This document shows positions 7,710 through 17,555 of a DNA stretch of 64,000 nucleotides, in pieces. How positions within the stretch are numbered: the first letter of the stretch is position 1; each line of letters begins with the position of its first letter. The stretch is taken from positions 1 through 64,000 of the forward strand of contig NZ_JBAVHX010000039.1 in the NCBI RefSeq assembly GCF_049686335.1, in the 5' to 3' direction. The stretch comes from Buttiauxella sp049686335. Lineage in GTDB: Bacteria > Pseudomonadota > Gammaproteobacteria > Enterobacterales > Enterobacteriaceae. The position numbers were made by a program, and so were the translations under genes. The notes beneath the pieces are model-generated. The model did no database searches, was not told where the DNA came from, and worked only from the letters and a program-made list of their open reading frames with translations.

Positions 7710-10700
7710 GTGAGCAATAAATTAGAAAAACTGCATCAGCAGTTGAAAGAACGCATTTTGGTGCTGGATGGTGGTATGGGAACCATGATCCAGAGTTACC
7801 GTCTTGATGAGAGCGATTTCCGTGGTGAACGCTTTGCGGACTGGCCGTGTGACCTGAAAGGCAACAACGACTTGCTGGTGCTGAGTAAACCGGAAATCAT
7901 TGCCGCTATTCACTACGCTTACTTTGAAGCCGGTGCTGACATCGTCGAAACCAACACCTTCAACTCAACGACCATCGCGATGGCGGATTACCAAATGGAA
8001 TCCCTGTCGGCAGAAATTAACTACGAAGCGGCAAAACTTGCCCGCGCGTGTGCTGACGAGTGGACCGCTCGTACACCAGAAAAACCACGTTATGTGGCAG
8101 GTGTATTAGGTCCAACCAACCGTACTGCGTCTATTTCCCCGGACGTGAACGATCCCGCGTTTCGTAACGTCACCTTTGATCAACTGGTGGATGCCTACCG
8201 TGAATCCACTCGTGCGCTGGTGGAAGGCGGGGCAGACCTGATAATGATTGAAACGGTGTTCGATACCCTGAACGCCAAAGCCGCTATTTTTGCGGTTAAA
8301 ACCGAATTTGAAGCGCTGGGTGTTGATCTGCCGATCATGATCTCAGGCACCATTACCGATGCCTCTGGCCGTACCCTTTCCGGCCAAACGACCGAAGCCT
8401 TCTATAACTCATTACGCCACGCGGATGCGCTGACCTTCGGCCTGAACTGTGCCCTGGGGCCAGATGAACTGCGCCAGTACGTCGCCGAGCTTTCCCGTAT
8501 TGCTGACTGTTATGTCACTGCGCACCCGAACGCCGGTCTGCCAAATGCCTTTGGTGAATACGATCTCGATGCCGATGAGATGGCTCGCCAGATTGGCGAA
8601 TGGGCACAAGCCGGTTTCCTGAATATCATCGGCGGTTGCTGTGGTACCACGCCTGCACACATCGCTGCGATGAGCCGGGCCGTTGAAGGTGTTGCGCCGC
8701 GTCAGTTACCTGAACTCCCGGTTGCGTGCCGTCTGGCAGGTCTTGAGCCGCTGAACATTGGTGCGGACAGCTTGTTTGTGAACGTCGGTGAACGTACCAA
8801 CGTCACCGGTTCCGCCAAATTTAAGCGCCTGATCAAAGAAGAAAAATATAATGAAGCGCTGGAAGTCGCACTTCAGCAGGTCGAAAGCGGCGCGCAAATC
8901 ATCGACATCAACATGGATGAAGGGATGCTCGACGCCGAAGCGGCTATGGTGCGTTTCCTCAACCTGATTGCGGGTGAGCCAGACATCGCTCGCGTGCCGA
9001 TCATGATTGACTCCTCAAAGTGGGACGTCATCGAAAAAGGTCTGAAGTGCATTCAGGGCAAAGGCATCGTTAACTCGATTTCCATGAAAGAGGGAGTCGA
9101 GCAGTTTATCCATCACGCAAAACTGGTGCGCCGTTACGGTGCCGCGATGGTGGTGATGGCGTTTGACGAAGTGGGCCAGGCCGATACTCGAGAGCGTAAA
9201 ATTGAAATTTGCCGCCGCGCCTACAAAATTCTTACCGAAGATGTTGGTTTCCCGCCAGAAGATATTATTTTCGACCCGAATATTTTCGCCGTGGCGACAG
9301 GTATCGAAGAACACAACAATTATGCCCAGGACTTTATCGGCGCATGCGAAGACATCAAGCGCGAACTGCCGCATGCGATGATCTCCGGCGGCGTGTCGAA
9401 CGTGTCGTTCTCCTTCCGTGGTAACGACCCGGTGCGTGAAGCGATTCACGCGGTGTTCCTCTATTACGCCATCCGTAACGGCATGGACATGGGTATCGTC
9501 AACGCAGGCCAGCTGGCGATTTACGATGATTTGTCTGCTGAACTGCGTGATGCCGTCGAAGACGTGATCCTTAACCGTCGCGATGACGGTACGGAACGCT
9601 TACTGGATCTCGCCGAAAAATATCGCGGCAGCAAAAGCGATGATGGCGCGGCCGCACAGCAAGCCGAGTGGCGCAGCTGGGACGTGGCAAAACGCCTCGA
9701 ATACTCGCTGGTCAAAGGCATCACCGAATTTATCGAAGCTGACACCGAAGAAGTCCGCCAACAAGTTGCCCGTCCAATCGAAGTGATTGAAGGGCCCCTA
9801 ATGACCGGCATGAACGTGGTCGGTGACCTGTTTGGCGAAGGGAAAATGTTCCTGCCGCAAGTGGTGAAGTCTGCCCGCGTGATGAAACAAGCGGTGGCGT
9901 ATCTCGAACCGTACATTGAAGCCAGTAAAGAGAAAGGCTCAACCAACGGTAAAATCGTTCTCGCCACGGTGAAAGGCGATGTTCACGACATTGGCAAAAA
10001 CATCGTTGGCGTGGTGCTGCAATGTAACAACTACGAAATCATCGACCTGGGCGTGATGGTGCCAACCGAGAAGATTTTGAAAACCGCCCGTGAAGTGGGC
10101 GCGGACATTATTGGTCTTTCCGGTCTGATTACGCCGTCGCTGGACGAAATGGTTAACGTCGCCAAAGAGATGGAGCGCCAGGGCTTTACGCTGCCGCTGC
10201 TGATTGGCGGGGCGACGACTTCTAAAGCGCACACGGCAGTGAAAATCGAGCAGAACTACAGCGGCCCAACGGTTTACGTGCAGAACGCCTCACGTACTGT
10301 CGGCGTCGTTTCGGCGCTGCTTTCACCAACGCAGCACGACGATTTTGTGGCGCGCACCCGCAAAGAATATGTCACCGTACGTACTCAGCATGGCCGTAAA
10401 AAACCGCGTACTCCGCCGGTTACGCTTGTTGCCGCGCGTGAAAACGATCTGGCATTTGATTGGGCAAGCTATACCCCTCCAGTTCCACATCGCCCGGGTG
10501 TACAGGAAGTGACGGCCAGCATTGAAACGCTGCGTAATTATATCGACTGGACGCCGTTCTTTATGACCTGGTCGCTGGCCGGGAAATATCCGCGCATCCT
10601 CGAAGATGAAGTGGTTGGTGAAGAGGCGCAGCGCCTGTTCAAAGATGCCAACGATATGCTCGACAAATTGCATGCAGAGAAACTCCTGACGCCGCGTGGC

Positions 10701-11393
10701 GTGGTGGGGCTGTTCCCGGCAAACCGCGTTGACGATGACATCGAAATTTATCGCGATGAATCTCGTACTCAGGTGCTGACAGTGGCGCACCATTTGCGTC
10801 AGCAGACTGAAAAAGTCGGCTTTGCCAACTACTGCCTGGCAGATTTTGTCGCGCCAAAACATAGCGGCAAAGAGGATTACATCGGTGCGTTTGCCGTCAC
10901 CGGTGGCATGGAAGAGGACGCACTGGCAGAAGGCTTTGAAGCGCAGCACGATGATTACAATAAAATCATGGTGAAAGCGCTGTCTGACCGCCTGGCGGAA
11001 GCCTTTGCCGAATATCTGCATGAGCGTGTGCGTAAGGTTTACTGGGGCTACGCGCCAACAGAAAACCTCAGCAACGAAGATCTCATTCGTGAGAACTACC
11101 AGGGCATTCGCCCGGCGCCAGGTTATCCGGCCTGCCCGGAACATACCGAGAAAGCGACCATCTGGGAATTGCTGGATGTCGAAAACGTGGTCGGCATGAA
11201 ACTGACTGAATCCTACGCCATGTGGCCGGGTGCGTCGGTTTCCGGCTGGTACTTCAGCCATCCTGACAGCAAATACTACGCCGTCGCGCAGATCCAGCGC
11301 GACCAGGTGGAAGATTATGCCCGTCGTAAAGGGATGTCGGTGACCGATGTTGAGCGCTGGTTAGCACCTAATCTGGGTTACGACGCGGACTAA
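7710..11393 (+). CDS. metH: Cobalamin-dependent methionine synthase
   Basis: MetH transfers the methyl group of 5-methyltetrahydrofolate to homocysteine through methylcobalamin. Starting at GTG 7710 (after GGGAGCGAGA) the protein is 1227 residues, exactly the E. coli length; a longer in-frame reading would be translated from the ERIC element and is rejected. Domains in order: homocysteine barrel with zinc ligands (GLNCALGP and GGCCGTTP, about 245-312); pterin-binding barrel (VGERTNVTGSAKF onward); cobalamin cap and Rossmann domain with GDVHDIGKN (axial His759); C-terminal S-adenosylmethionine reactivation domain (RPAPGYPACPEHTEK). B12 is needed as cofactor. E. coli metH is activated by MetR; I could not identify a MetR site here. 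Confidence 0.98.
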   Translation: MSNKLEKLHQQLKERILVLDGGMGTMIQSYRLDESDFRGERFADWPCDLKGNNDLLVLSKPEIIAAIHYAYFEAGADIVETNTFNSTTIAMADYQMESLSAEINYEAAKLARACADEWTARTPEKPRYVAGVLGPTNRTASISPDVNDPAFRNVTFDQLVDAYRESTRALVEGGADLIMIETVFDTLNAKAAIFAVKTEFEALGVDLPIMISGTITDASGRTLSGQTTEAFYNSLRHADALTFGLNCALGPDELRQYVAELSRIADCYVTAHPNAGLPNAFGEYDLDADEMARQIGEWAQAGFLNIIGGCCGTTPAHIAAMSRAVEGVAPRQLPELPVACRLAGLEPLNIGADSLFVNVGERTNVTGSAKFKRLIKEEKYNEALEVALQQVESGAQIIDINMDEGMLDAEAAMVRFLNLIAGEPDIARVPIMIDSSKWDVIEKGLKCIQGKGIVNSISMKEGVEQFIHHAKLVRRYGAAMVVMAFDEVGQADTRERKIEICRRAYKILTEDVGFPPEDIIFDPNIFAVATGIEEHNNYAQDFIGACEDIKRELPHAMISGGVSNVSFSFRGNDPVREAIHAVFLYYAIRNGMDMGIVNAGQLAIYDDLSAELRDAVEDVILNRRDDGTERLLDLAEKYRGSKSDDGAAAQQAEWRSWDVAKRLEYSLVKGITEFIEADTEEVRQQVARPIEVIEGPLMTGMNVVGDLFGEGKMFLPQVVKSARVMKQAVAYLEPYIEASKEKGSTNGKIVLATVKGDVHDIGKNIVGVVLQCNNYEIIDLGVMVPTEKILKTAREVGADIIGLSGLITPSLDEMVNVAKEMERQGFTLPLLIGGATTSKAHTAVKIEQNYSGPTVYVQNASRTVGVVSALLSPTQHDDFVARTRKEYVTVRTQHGRKKPRTPPVTLVAARENDLAFDWASYTPPVPHRPGVQEVTASIETLRNYIDWTPFFMTWSLAGKYPRILEDEVVGEEAQRLFKDANDMLDKLHAEKLLTPRGVVGLFPANRVDDDIEIYRDESRTQVLTVAHHLRQQTEKVGFANYCLADFVAPKHSGKEDYIGAFAVTGGMEEDALAEGFEAQHDDYNKIMVKALSDRLAEAFAEYLHERVRKVYWGYAPTENLSNEDLIRENYQGIRPAPGYPACPEHTEKATIWELLDVENVVGMKLTESYAMWPGASVSGWYFSHPDSKYYAVAQIQRDQVEDYARRKGMSVTDVERWLAPNLGYDAD

Positions 11394-11404
11394 TTTTTTA
11401 TTTT

Positions 11405-11474
11405 GTAGGTCGGATAAGGGTTAGCGTCATCCGACAAAAAAAGGTGGATGACGCTTGCGCTTATCCACCCTACA
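11405..11474. repeat. Pair of REP-like palindromes after metH
   Basis: GTAGGTCGGATAAGG..TCATCCGAC is followed, after a run of A, by the inverted copy GGTGGATGACGCTTGCGCTT..CCACCCTAC. The head-to-head pair is typical of BIME arrangements. It separates metH from yjbB. Confidence 0.85.
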
Positions 11475-11580
11475 ACTTCTCACTTTTCCTGTCCTGACAC
11501 CACGAAACGTTTAATTACAGCCAATCCGTATATACTGGAAAGAGAAGGATTTTCTTTTCTAATAACTTCCCGGAGAACGC

Positions 11581-13209
11581 GTGCTTACTTTATTGCATCT
11601 GCTTTCTGCGGTGGCACTACTGGTATGGGGAACGCACATTGTGCGTACCGGCATCATGCGAGTGTATGGGGCCAATCTCCGTAGCGTGCTCAGCCGCAGT
11701 GTTGAAAAAAAACCGTTCGCCTTCTGTGCAGGTATTGGTGTTACCGCGCTCGTTCAGAGTAGCAATGCCACGACCATGTTGGTGACATCGTTTGTTGCCC
11801 AGGATTTGGTCGCTCTTACGCCTGCGCTGGTCATCGTGCTGGGGGCGGATGTGGGGACTGCGCTGATGGCGCGTATCCTGACCTTTGACCTTTCCTGGCT
11901 ATCGCCATTACTCATCTTCATTGGCGTGATTTTCTTCCTCAGTCGTAAACAGACGCGGGCAGGGCAACTTGGGCGCGTGGGTATCGGCCTTGGTTTGATT
12001 CTGCTGGCGCTGGAGCTGATCGTTGCTGCTGTTACGCCAATAACCCAAGCCTCAGGCGTACAGGTGATTTTCGCCTCGTTGACGGGCGATATCATGCTTG
12101 ATGCATTGATTGGCGCGATGTTTGCCATTATCAGTTATTCGAGCCTTGCCGCAGTTTTGCTGACCGCTACGCTCACGTCCGCCGGGATTATCTCGTTTGA
12201 TGTCGCGCTGTGCCTGGTGATTGGTGCCAACCTCGGCTCGGGTCTGTTGGCGATGCTCAACAACAGCACCGCCAATGCTGCGGCTCGCCGTGTGGCACTT
12301 GGCAGCCTGCTGTTCAAGCTGGTGGGCGGAGTGATTGTGCTGCCGTTCATTCACATTCTGGCGGACGCGATGCAAAAACTCTCGCAGCCGGAATCTGAAC
12401 TGGTTATCTATTTCCACGTCTTCTACAACCTGATTCGCTGCCTGGCGATGGTGCCGTTTGCCGGTGCGATGGCGCGTTTCTGCCGCAGCGTGATTAGCGA
12501 AGTGCCAGAAGTGGATGCGCGCATGAAGCCTAAGCACCTTGATGTCACCGCGCTCGATACTCCGGCGCTTGGCCTGTCAAACGCGGCGCGTGAAACCTTA
12601 CGTATGGGTGACGTGCTCGAGCAAATGCTCGAGACCTGGAGCAAGGTCATGCACGGCGAACCGCGTCAGGAGAAAGAGTTGCGTAAGCTCGCGGATGATG
12701 TGGATGTGCTGTACACCGCAATCAAACTGTACATGGCGCAGATGCAAAAAGAGGAGCTTGCGGAAGTCGAATCGCGCCGTTGGGCGGAAATTATTGAGAT
12801 GTCGCTAAACCTCGAACAGGCGGCGGATATTCTCGAGCGCATGGGCAGTGAAGTGGCCGATAAATCGTTGGCCGCGCGGCGGGCCTTCTCGCCGGATGGC
12901 CTGAAGGAACTGGATATTCTGCTGCAGCAACTTACCAGCAACCTGAAACTTAGCTTGTCGGTATTCTTCTCTGCGGACGTAAACAGTGCTCGCCGCTTGC
13001 GCCGTAACAAACATCGATTCCGTATTCTGAATCGTCGTTTCTCACATGCGCACGTGGATCGCCTGCATCAGCAAAACGTGCAGAGTATCGAAACCAGCTC
13101 GCTGCACCTCGGTTTGCTCGGGGACATGAAGCGTCTGAACTCTCTATTCTGTGCCGTTGCGTACAGCGTGCTTGAGCAACCTGACGATGATGAGCGCGAC
13201 GAATACTAA
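11581..13209 (+). CDS. yjbB: Na+/phosphate symporter-family protein YjbB
   Basis: YjbB belongs to the Na/Pi cotransporter (PNaS) family; in E. coli it has been linked to phosphate export, so direction in vivo is uncertain. The protein is 542 residues, starting at GTG 11581 (MLTLLHLLSAVALLVWG). The N-terminal ~310 residues are hydrophobic with two inverted repeats bearing the family motif: QSSNATTMLVTSF near residue 60 and ISYSSLAAVLLTATL near 185. The C-terminal ~200 residues are hydrophilic and helical, resembling a PhoU-like domain (ARETLRMGD, KELRKLADDVDVLYTAIK). It stands alone between metH and rluF; E. coli pepE, normally next, is absent. Confidence 0.93.
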   Translation: MLTLLHLLSAVALLVWGTHIVRTGIMRVYGANLRSVLSRSVEKKPFAFCAGIGVTALVQSSNATTMLVTSFVAQDLVALTPALVIVLGADVGTALMARILTFDLSWLSPLLIFIGVIFFLSRKQTRAGQLGRVGIGLGLILLALELIVAAVTPITQASGVQVIFASLTGDIMLDALIGAMFAIISYSSLAAVLLTATLTSAGIISFDVALCLVIGANLGSGLLAMLNNSTANAAARRVALGSLLFKLVGGVIVLPFIHILADAMQKLSQPESELVIYFHVFYNLIRCLAMVPFAGAMARFCRSVISEVPEVDARMKPKHLDVTALDTPALGLSNAARETLRMGDVLEQMLETWSKVMHGEPRQEKELRKLADDVDVLYTAIKLYMAQMQKEELAEVESRRWAEIIEMSLNLEQAADILERMGSEVADKSLAARRAFSPDGLKELDILLQQLTSNLKLSLSVFFSADVNSARRLRRNKHRFRILNRRFSHAHVDRLHQQNVQSIETSSLHLGLLGDMKRLNSLFCAVAYSVLEQPDDDERDEY

Positions 13210-13395
13210 CCTGCAAGGCACTTTCTGAATTGAAGGTGCCTGTCTTTTCATCGTGCGTTTTTTCTTGTCGCTGATATTCATGCCGCTACCTGTTTTCTCG
13301 CTTTGCGAAATACCTCGAGATAAACAGACAAACTACGTGCTGCCTGTTCGCATCGCTCCTCAGGTAAGGTATATTCCAGGTTTTACGGAGGAACC

Positions 13396-14268
13396 ATGCT
13401 GCCCAATTCATCTACACGTCTGAACAAATACATTAGCGAGAGCGGTATCTGCTCCCGCCGTGACGCCGACCGTTACATCGAACAGGGAAATGTTTTTATC
13501 AACGGCAAACGCGCCGCGATTGGTGATCAGGTATTTGCCGGAGATGTGGTGAAGGTCAACGGTCAGTTAATCGAACCCCGTGACGAAGACGATTTGGTTC
13601 TCATCGCGCTGAATAAGCCTGTGGGTATCGTGAGCACTACCGAAGATGGCGAAAAGGACAACATTGTCGATTTCGTTAATCACAGCAAACGTGTTTTCCC
13701 GATTGGGCGTTTAGATAAAGACTCTCAGGGGCTGATTTTCCTCACCAACCATGGCGATCTGGTGAATAAAATCCTGCGAGCTGGCAACGACCATGAAAAA
13801 GAGTACGTGGTCACGGTGAACAAACTGGTCACTGACGAATTTATTCGTGGCATGGGCGCAGGCGTTCCGATGTTGGGAACGGTAACCAAAAAATGCAAAG
13901 TGAAGAAAGAAGCGCCGTTTGTGTTTCGCATCACTCTGGTACAAGGCCTTAACCGCCAGATTCGCCGTATGTGCGAACACTTTGGTTATGAAGTGACGAA
14001 GCTTGAACGTACTCGCATTATGAACGTCAGCATGAAAGGGCTGCCGCTGGGTGAATGGCGTGATTTATCTGACGATGAGTTGGTTGAGCTGTTTAAACTG
14101 ATTGAGAACTCTTCTTCCGAAGCGAAGCCTGCGAAAAAACCAAAGGCCAAACCCGCCGTGGCAAAAAAACCGGCAAGTGCAGGGCCAAAGAGCAGCGCGA
14201 AAACCCCGGCAGAGCTTGCTTCACGCAAACGCTTTGCCCAGCCAGGGCGTAAAAAGAAAGGGCGCTAG
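13396..14268 (+). CDS. rluF: 23S rRNA pseudouridine(2604) synthase RluF
   Basis: RluF isomerises uridine 2604 of 23S rRNA (and U35 of tRNA-Tyr in E. coli) to pseudouridine. The protein is 290 residues. An S4 RNA-binding domain occupies about residues 7-60 (RLNKYISESGICSRRDADR). The RsuA/RluF-type catalytic motif GRLDKDSQGL places the nucleophile at Asp107. QGLNRQIRRMCEHFGYEV completes the family signature. The Lys/Ala/Pro-rich C-terminal tail is basic and probably disordered, as in E. coli. The start follows a TTTTACGGAGGAACC ribosome site. Confidence 0.96.
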   Translation: MLPNSSTRLNKYISESGICSRRDADRYIEQGNVFINGKRAAIGDQVFAGDVVKVNGQLIEPRDEDDLVLIALNKPVGIVSTTEDGEKDNIVDFVNHSKRVFPIGRLDKDSQGLIFLTNHGDLVNKILRAGNDHEKEYVVTVNKLVTDEFIRGMGAGVPMLGTVTKKCKVKKEAPFVFRITLVQGLNRQIRRMCEHFGYEVTKLERTRIMNVSMKGLPLGEWRDLSDDELVELFKLIENSSSEAKPAKKPKAKPAVAKKPASAGPKSSAKTPAELASRKRFAQPGRKKKGR

Positions 14269-14269
14269 G

Positions 14270-14542
14270 TTAGCGCTTTCCGCGTGAATGGCTGTTGGCA
14301 GACCAGGAATAGGTCGCTGATGTATCTGGTTTTGCTGCTTTTTGCTTTTTGATCTGGCGAACTTTTTTAGCCGCCTGTTCACGCGCTTCCATTAATTGGT
14401 CGATATAAGTTTTTTTAACGTGGTTGATTTCTGAGTTTGTCAGGGGACGACCATGGGCGATGCGTGCGCGGTCTAGCCGCGTTTTCAGTTCGCGCTGCTC
14501 GGCTTCGGTCATATCTTGCTGTGTCAGTCTTGATGTGGACAT
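14270..14542 (-). CDS. yjbD: DUF3811 family protein YjbD
   Basis: A 90-residue, highly charged protein of unknown function, the same length as E. coli YjbD. It contains EAEQRELKTRLDRARIAHGR and a Lys/Ala-rich middle likely to be helical, then a short tail WSANSHSRGKR. No signal peptide or membrane segment. It converges on rluF with a single base between the stop codons, as in E. coli. Confidence 0.9.
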   Translation of the reverse strand: MSTSRLTQQDMTEAEQRELKTRLDRARIAHGRPLTNSEINHVKKTYIDQLMEAREQAAKKVRQIKKQKAAKPDTSATYSWSANSHSRGKR

Positions 14543-14694
14543 TGTTGCGGCCTCTTAAGAAGTGGCCTCCAGTGTAAAGCAAACTGCCCGCCAGCTCAGT
14601 AAAAATCAGCTTCTGGTCGTAAAGTTCCTCTAAAATGTGGGTAAATACTGCCAGTTGCATTGGCAAGATTGTCAGCCTTTCGCAGCGTTAAAAG

Positions 14695-14722
14695 CAAAAA
14701 AGCCCGGTTTCCCGAGCTTTTG
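14695..14722 (-). terminator. Terminator after panS
   Basis: Read on the minus strand, GCTCGG-GAAA-CCGGGC is followed by TTTTTTGC, and the hairpin is flanked by A/T tracts. It lies 18-45 bases past the transporter stop. Confidence 0.75.
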
Positions 14723-14739
14723 GCTAAATCAGCAATGAA

Positions 14740-15687
14740 TTAAGCGCGACGTTTTTTCAAACGCTTACCTTTGTTTTCATCAATCGGTTTGCCAGACCAG
14801 TAACCCGCCAGAATCGAGCCGGACAGATTGTGCCACACCGAGAACAGCGCACCAGGCAGAGCAGCCAGTGGCGAGAAGTAGATCTTGCCGAGCGTCGCCG
14901 CAAGGCCTGAATTCTGCATACCCACTTCGATTGCCAGGGTGCGACATGTGGATTCATCAAAGCCAAACAGCTTCCCGCCCCAGTATCCGCTCAGTAATCC
15001 AATTCCGTTATGCAGGATGACCGCAATAATCACCATCAGCCCAACCGATGCGATATGCGAAGCCGAACCGGCCACCACGGCGCTGATAATCGCCAGAATA
15101 CACAGCATTGAAAATGCCGGTAGATACGGCTCTACACGCTTTACCAGGCGCGGGAACAGATGGTGCACAATCAAACCGAGGCCAATAGGGATAACCACAA
15201 TTTGCAGGATGCTCATCAGCATACCCATCACATCTACTTTGATATCCGCATCGACATACAAACGCGTCAGCAGAGGTGTGGCAAACACGCCAACTAACGT
15301 GGAAACAGAAGAAATGGTCACGGAGAGTGCCACATCGCCTTTTGCCAGATAAATCATCACATTTGACGCGGTACCACTCGCCACACTGCCAACCAGCACC
15401 ATGCCAGCGGAAAGATCAGGTGGCATATGGAACAGCTTCGCCAGTACCCATGCCGCCAGCGGCATAATCAGGTAGTGCAGAAACGTCCCCGCCGCGACAG
15501 GCGCCGGGCGTGATAACACTCGTTTAAAGTCATCGATGCGAAGATGCACGCCCATACCAAACATAATCAGCATCAATAGCGTGCTGACCCATGGGCCGAT
15601 GGGGGTGAACGTCGCGGGAGTGTAATAGGCGAGTACAGACAGCAGTACCGCCCACAGCGGAAACAGCCGGGTGAATACAGCGAGCAT
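14740..15687 (-). CDS. panS: PanS-type bile acid:sodium symporter family transporter
   Basis: An inner-membrane protein of the BASS superfamily, 315 residues with about nine or ten hydrophobic segments. Family hallmarks include MLIMFGMGVHLRIDDF near residue 40, VGSVASGTASNVMIYLAKGD (the conserved crossover region) and TCRTLAIEVGMQNSGLAATL. Salmonella PanS, a ketopantoate/pantoate transporter, belongs to this subgroup, and I assign the name from overall resemblance. Substrate is therefore inferred, and a different organic anion is possible. It sits between yjbD and lysC, where E. coli K-12 has no gene. ATG at 15687 follows AAGGATCT. Confidence 0.8.
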   Translation of the reverse strand: MLAVFTRLFPLWAVLLSVLAYYTPATFTPIGPWVSTLLMLIMFGMGVHLRIDDFKRVLSRPAPVAAGTFLHYLIMPLAAWVLAKLFHMPPDLSAGMVLVGSVASGTASNVMIYLAKGDVALSVTISSVSTLVGVFATPLLTRLYVDADIKVDVMGMLMSILQIVVIPIGLGLIVHHLFPRLVKRVEPYLPAFSMLCILAIISAVVAGSASHIASVGLMVIIAVILHNGIGLLSGYWGGKLFGFDESTCRTLAIEVGMQNSGLAATLGKIYFSPLAALPGALFSVWHNLSGSILAGYWSGKPIDENKGKRLKKRRA

Positions 15688-15726
15688 ATTGAGATCCTTG
15701 CAAGTGTTGTGTTGTTTTATGGTTAT

Positions 15727-15752
15727 AAAAATGCCGGGATCGAGCCCGGCAT
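15727..15752 (-). terminator. lysC terminator
   Basis: On the minus strand ATGCCGGG-CTCGAT-CCCGGCAT is followed by TTTTTATAACC. It lies 28 bases past the lysC stop and upstream of the panS start. Confidence 0.9.
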
Positions 15753-15779
15753 TTGGTATTCATTGCATGAGATTAGAAT

Positions 15780-17135
15780 TTATTCAAACAGATTGTGGTG
15801 AAGTTTTTGCACCACTTGTTCGACGTCATCGCCAGGCACCAGGAAGCACAGGTTATAGCTGGATGCACCGTAGCAAATCATGCGGATATTGAACGGCTCA
15901 AGTACGCCAAACACCTCTTTGCCCACGCCACACGCTTTGGACAGTTTGTTACCGATGATGGCGACCAACGCGAGGTTTTCTTCTACTTCCACGCGGCATA
16001 GCGAGGAAAGCTCCGTCAGCAATGCGCTGGTCAGCAGGCTTTCATCAGTTGAAGTTGAACCGGTAGTATCCAGCGTCAGCGCGATGCTCACTTCGGACGT
16101 GGTAATCAAGTCTACGGAAATATTGTGGTGCGCCAGTATATTGAATACTTCGGCGAGGAAACCGTGAGCGTGCAACATGCTCAGGCTGCTTAGCGTCACC
16201 AGCGTTTGTTTGCGACGAACGGCCAGAGCACGGAACAACGGTGGATTGTCAGTTTCGTTGCAGACCAGGGTGCCGCCCGCTTTTGGATCTTTGCTGGAGC
16301 CGACAAACACCGGAATGTCACATCGAACCGCAGGCAGTAAGGTCGCCGGATGCAGGACTTTGGCGCCGAAGGTCGCCATTTCAGCGGCTTCTTCAAAGGC
16401 GATTTTATCGATGCGTTTTGCTGATGGCACCATGCGCGGATCGGTGGTGTAAATGCCAGGAACATCAGTCCAGATATCAACACGAGTGGCTTTCAGTGCT
16501 TCACCCAACAATGCCGCCGTGTAATCGCTACCGCCACGGCCAAGCGTGGTGGTGCGGCCTTTGGCTTCGCTACCGATAAAGCCTTGAGTAATCACCAGAG
16601 ATTGCGCCAGACGTGGTTGCAACTGCTGACTCGCCAGCTCTGCTAATGTCGCCACATCAGGTTCAGCACGGCCAAAACGGTCGTTGGTGCGCATAATTTT
16701 GCGGATATCAAACCATTGTGCGTCGACTTTGCGCTCACGCAGGATCTCGACAAACAGCAAGGTAGACATCAATTCGCCATGGCTGACCAGTTCGTCAGTT
16801 AACGCGGTAGATGTCGCCAGTGATGCCGCTTCAGCAAGAGTGGTGATGTTTTCAAGCAGGCGTTCAATCTCTTCGCGGATGATCTGCGGATTCGCCAAAC
16901 GCTCGACGATGTCATACTGAATTTTGCGAATGGCATCGAGCTTAACAAAACGCTGCGTCGCTTCCAGGCCTTGTGCCAGCGCAACCAGTAAGTTGGTGAT
17001 ACCCGCAGATGCGGAAAGTACCACTACGCGAACGTTTTCATCGGCAAGCACAACATCAGCACTGCGATTCATTGCGTCGTAATCAGCTACGCTGGTGCCG
17101 CCAAATTTGGCGATAACGGTTTGTGGGTAAGACAT
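15780..17135 (-). CDS. lysC: Lysine-sensitive aspartokinase III
   Basis: LysC phosphorylates aspartate, the entry step to lysine, threonine and methionine synthesis; this isoenzyme is inhibited by lysine. The protein is 451 residues (E. coli 449). The kinase domain has KFGGTSVADYDAMNRS at residues 10-25, the ELVSHGELMS and TTTLGRGGSDYTAALL motifs. Two C-terminal ACT domains carry the allosteric site, including VDLITTSEVSIALTLD. ATG at 17135 follows CACGAGGTTGTA. A lysine riboswitch precedes it, so both the enzyme and its mRNA respond to lysine. Confidence 0.98.
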   Translation of the reverse strand: MSYPQTVIAKFGGTSVADYDAMNRSADVVLADENVRVVVLSASAGITNLLVALAQGLEATQRFVKLDAIRKIQYDIVERLANPQIIREEIERLLENITTLAEAASLATSTALTDELVSHGELMSTLLFVEILRERKVDAQWFDIRKIMRTNDRFGRAEPDVATLAELASQQLQPRLAQSLVITQGFIGSEAKGRTTTLGRGGSDYTAALLGEALKATRVDIWTDVPGIYTTDPRMVPSAKRIDKIAFEEAAEMATFGAKVLHPATLLPAVRCDIPVFVGSSKDPKAGGTLVCNETDNPPLFRALAVRRKQTLVTLSSLSMLHAHGFLAEVFNILAHHNISVDLITTSEVSIALTLDTTGSTSTDESLLTSALLTELSSLCRVEVEENLALVAIIGNKLSKACGVGKEVFGVLEPFNIRMICYGASSYNLCFLVPGDDVEQVVQKLHHNLFE

Positions 17136-17371
17136 TACAACCTCGTGTCAGGGACCAGTCCGTCATTCTTCAGCCTGCATCATGTTTGGATGCACACGAA
17201 AAATTCCGGGGTAATGGCATTAAATTTTCAGCCTTGGCACAAGGGGGGGAGCGGGAAAGGGGCAGACGTAGAAAAGAAAACCTGAACTACGGATACACCC
17301 AGAAGCGCCCCACCTTGTCTACCCAGAGTCTGTACATTAGAACGCAATGTGTCCGGGTATAAGCATCCAAT

Positions 17372-17555
17372 TGCCGAATGCTTCGGTGACAACCCAAGGG
17401 ATTCAGCCCTTGTAGTCGATAACATACGCTGCCATACGCATATTATCTCGGCGTCGCTCCCCCTCCTGTGTCGTCTGCGGATTGGCTCCTCAGACACGAT
17501 ACCTGGGCGACGCGCCTCTTCTGGCTTACTCACAAGTGAGCAAGTAGCCGTATAC
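17372..17555 (-). ncRNA. Lysine riboswitch (L box) in the lysC leader
   Basis: On the minus strand, CTTGCTCACTTGTGAGTAAG is followed by the conserved GCCAGAAGAGGCGCG, then GTCTGAGGAGCCA, AGGGGGAGCGACGCCGAG, and AAGGGCTGAATCCCTTGGG with TTGTCACCG. These are the diagnostic junction and loop strings of the L box as I know it from E. coli lysC. The aptamer ends ~235 bases before lysC. The remaining leader (17136-17371), including GGGGCGCTTCTGGGTG, must hold the expression platform. Lysine binding is expected to reduce lysC translation and mRNA stability. Confidence 0.92.

Noticed and set aside
10323..11261. 312-codon open frame antisense to the 3' part of metH
   Set aside because: Shadow of metH; composition follows the complementary strand and no conserved motif is visible.
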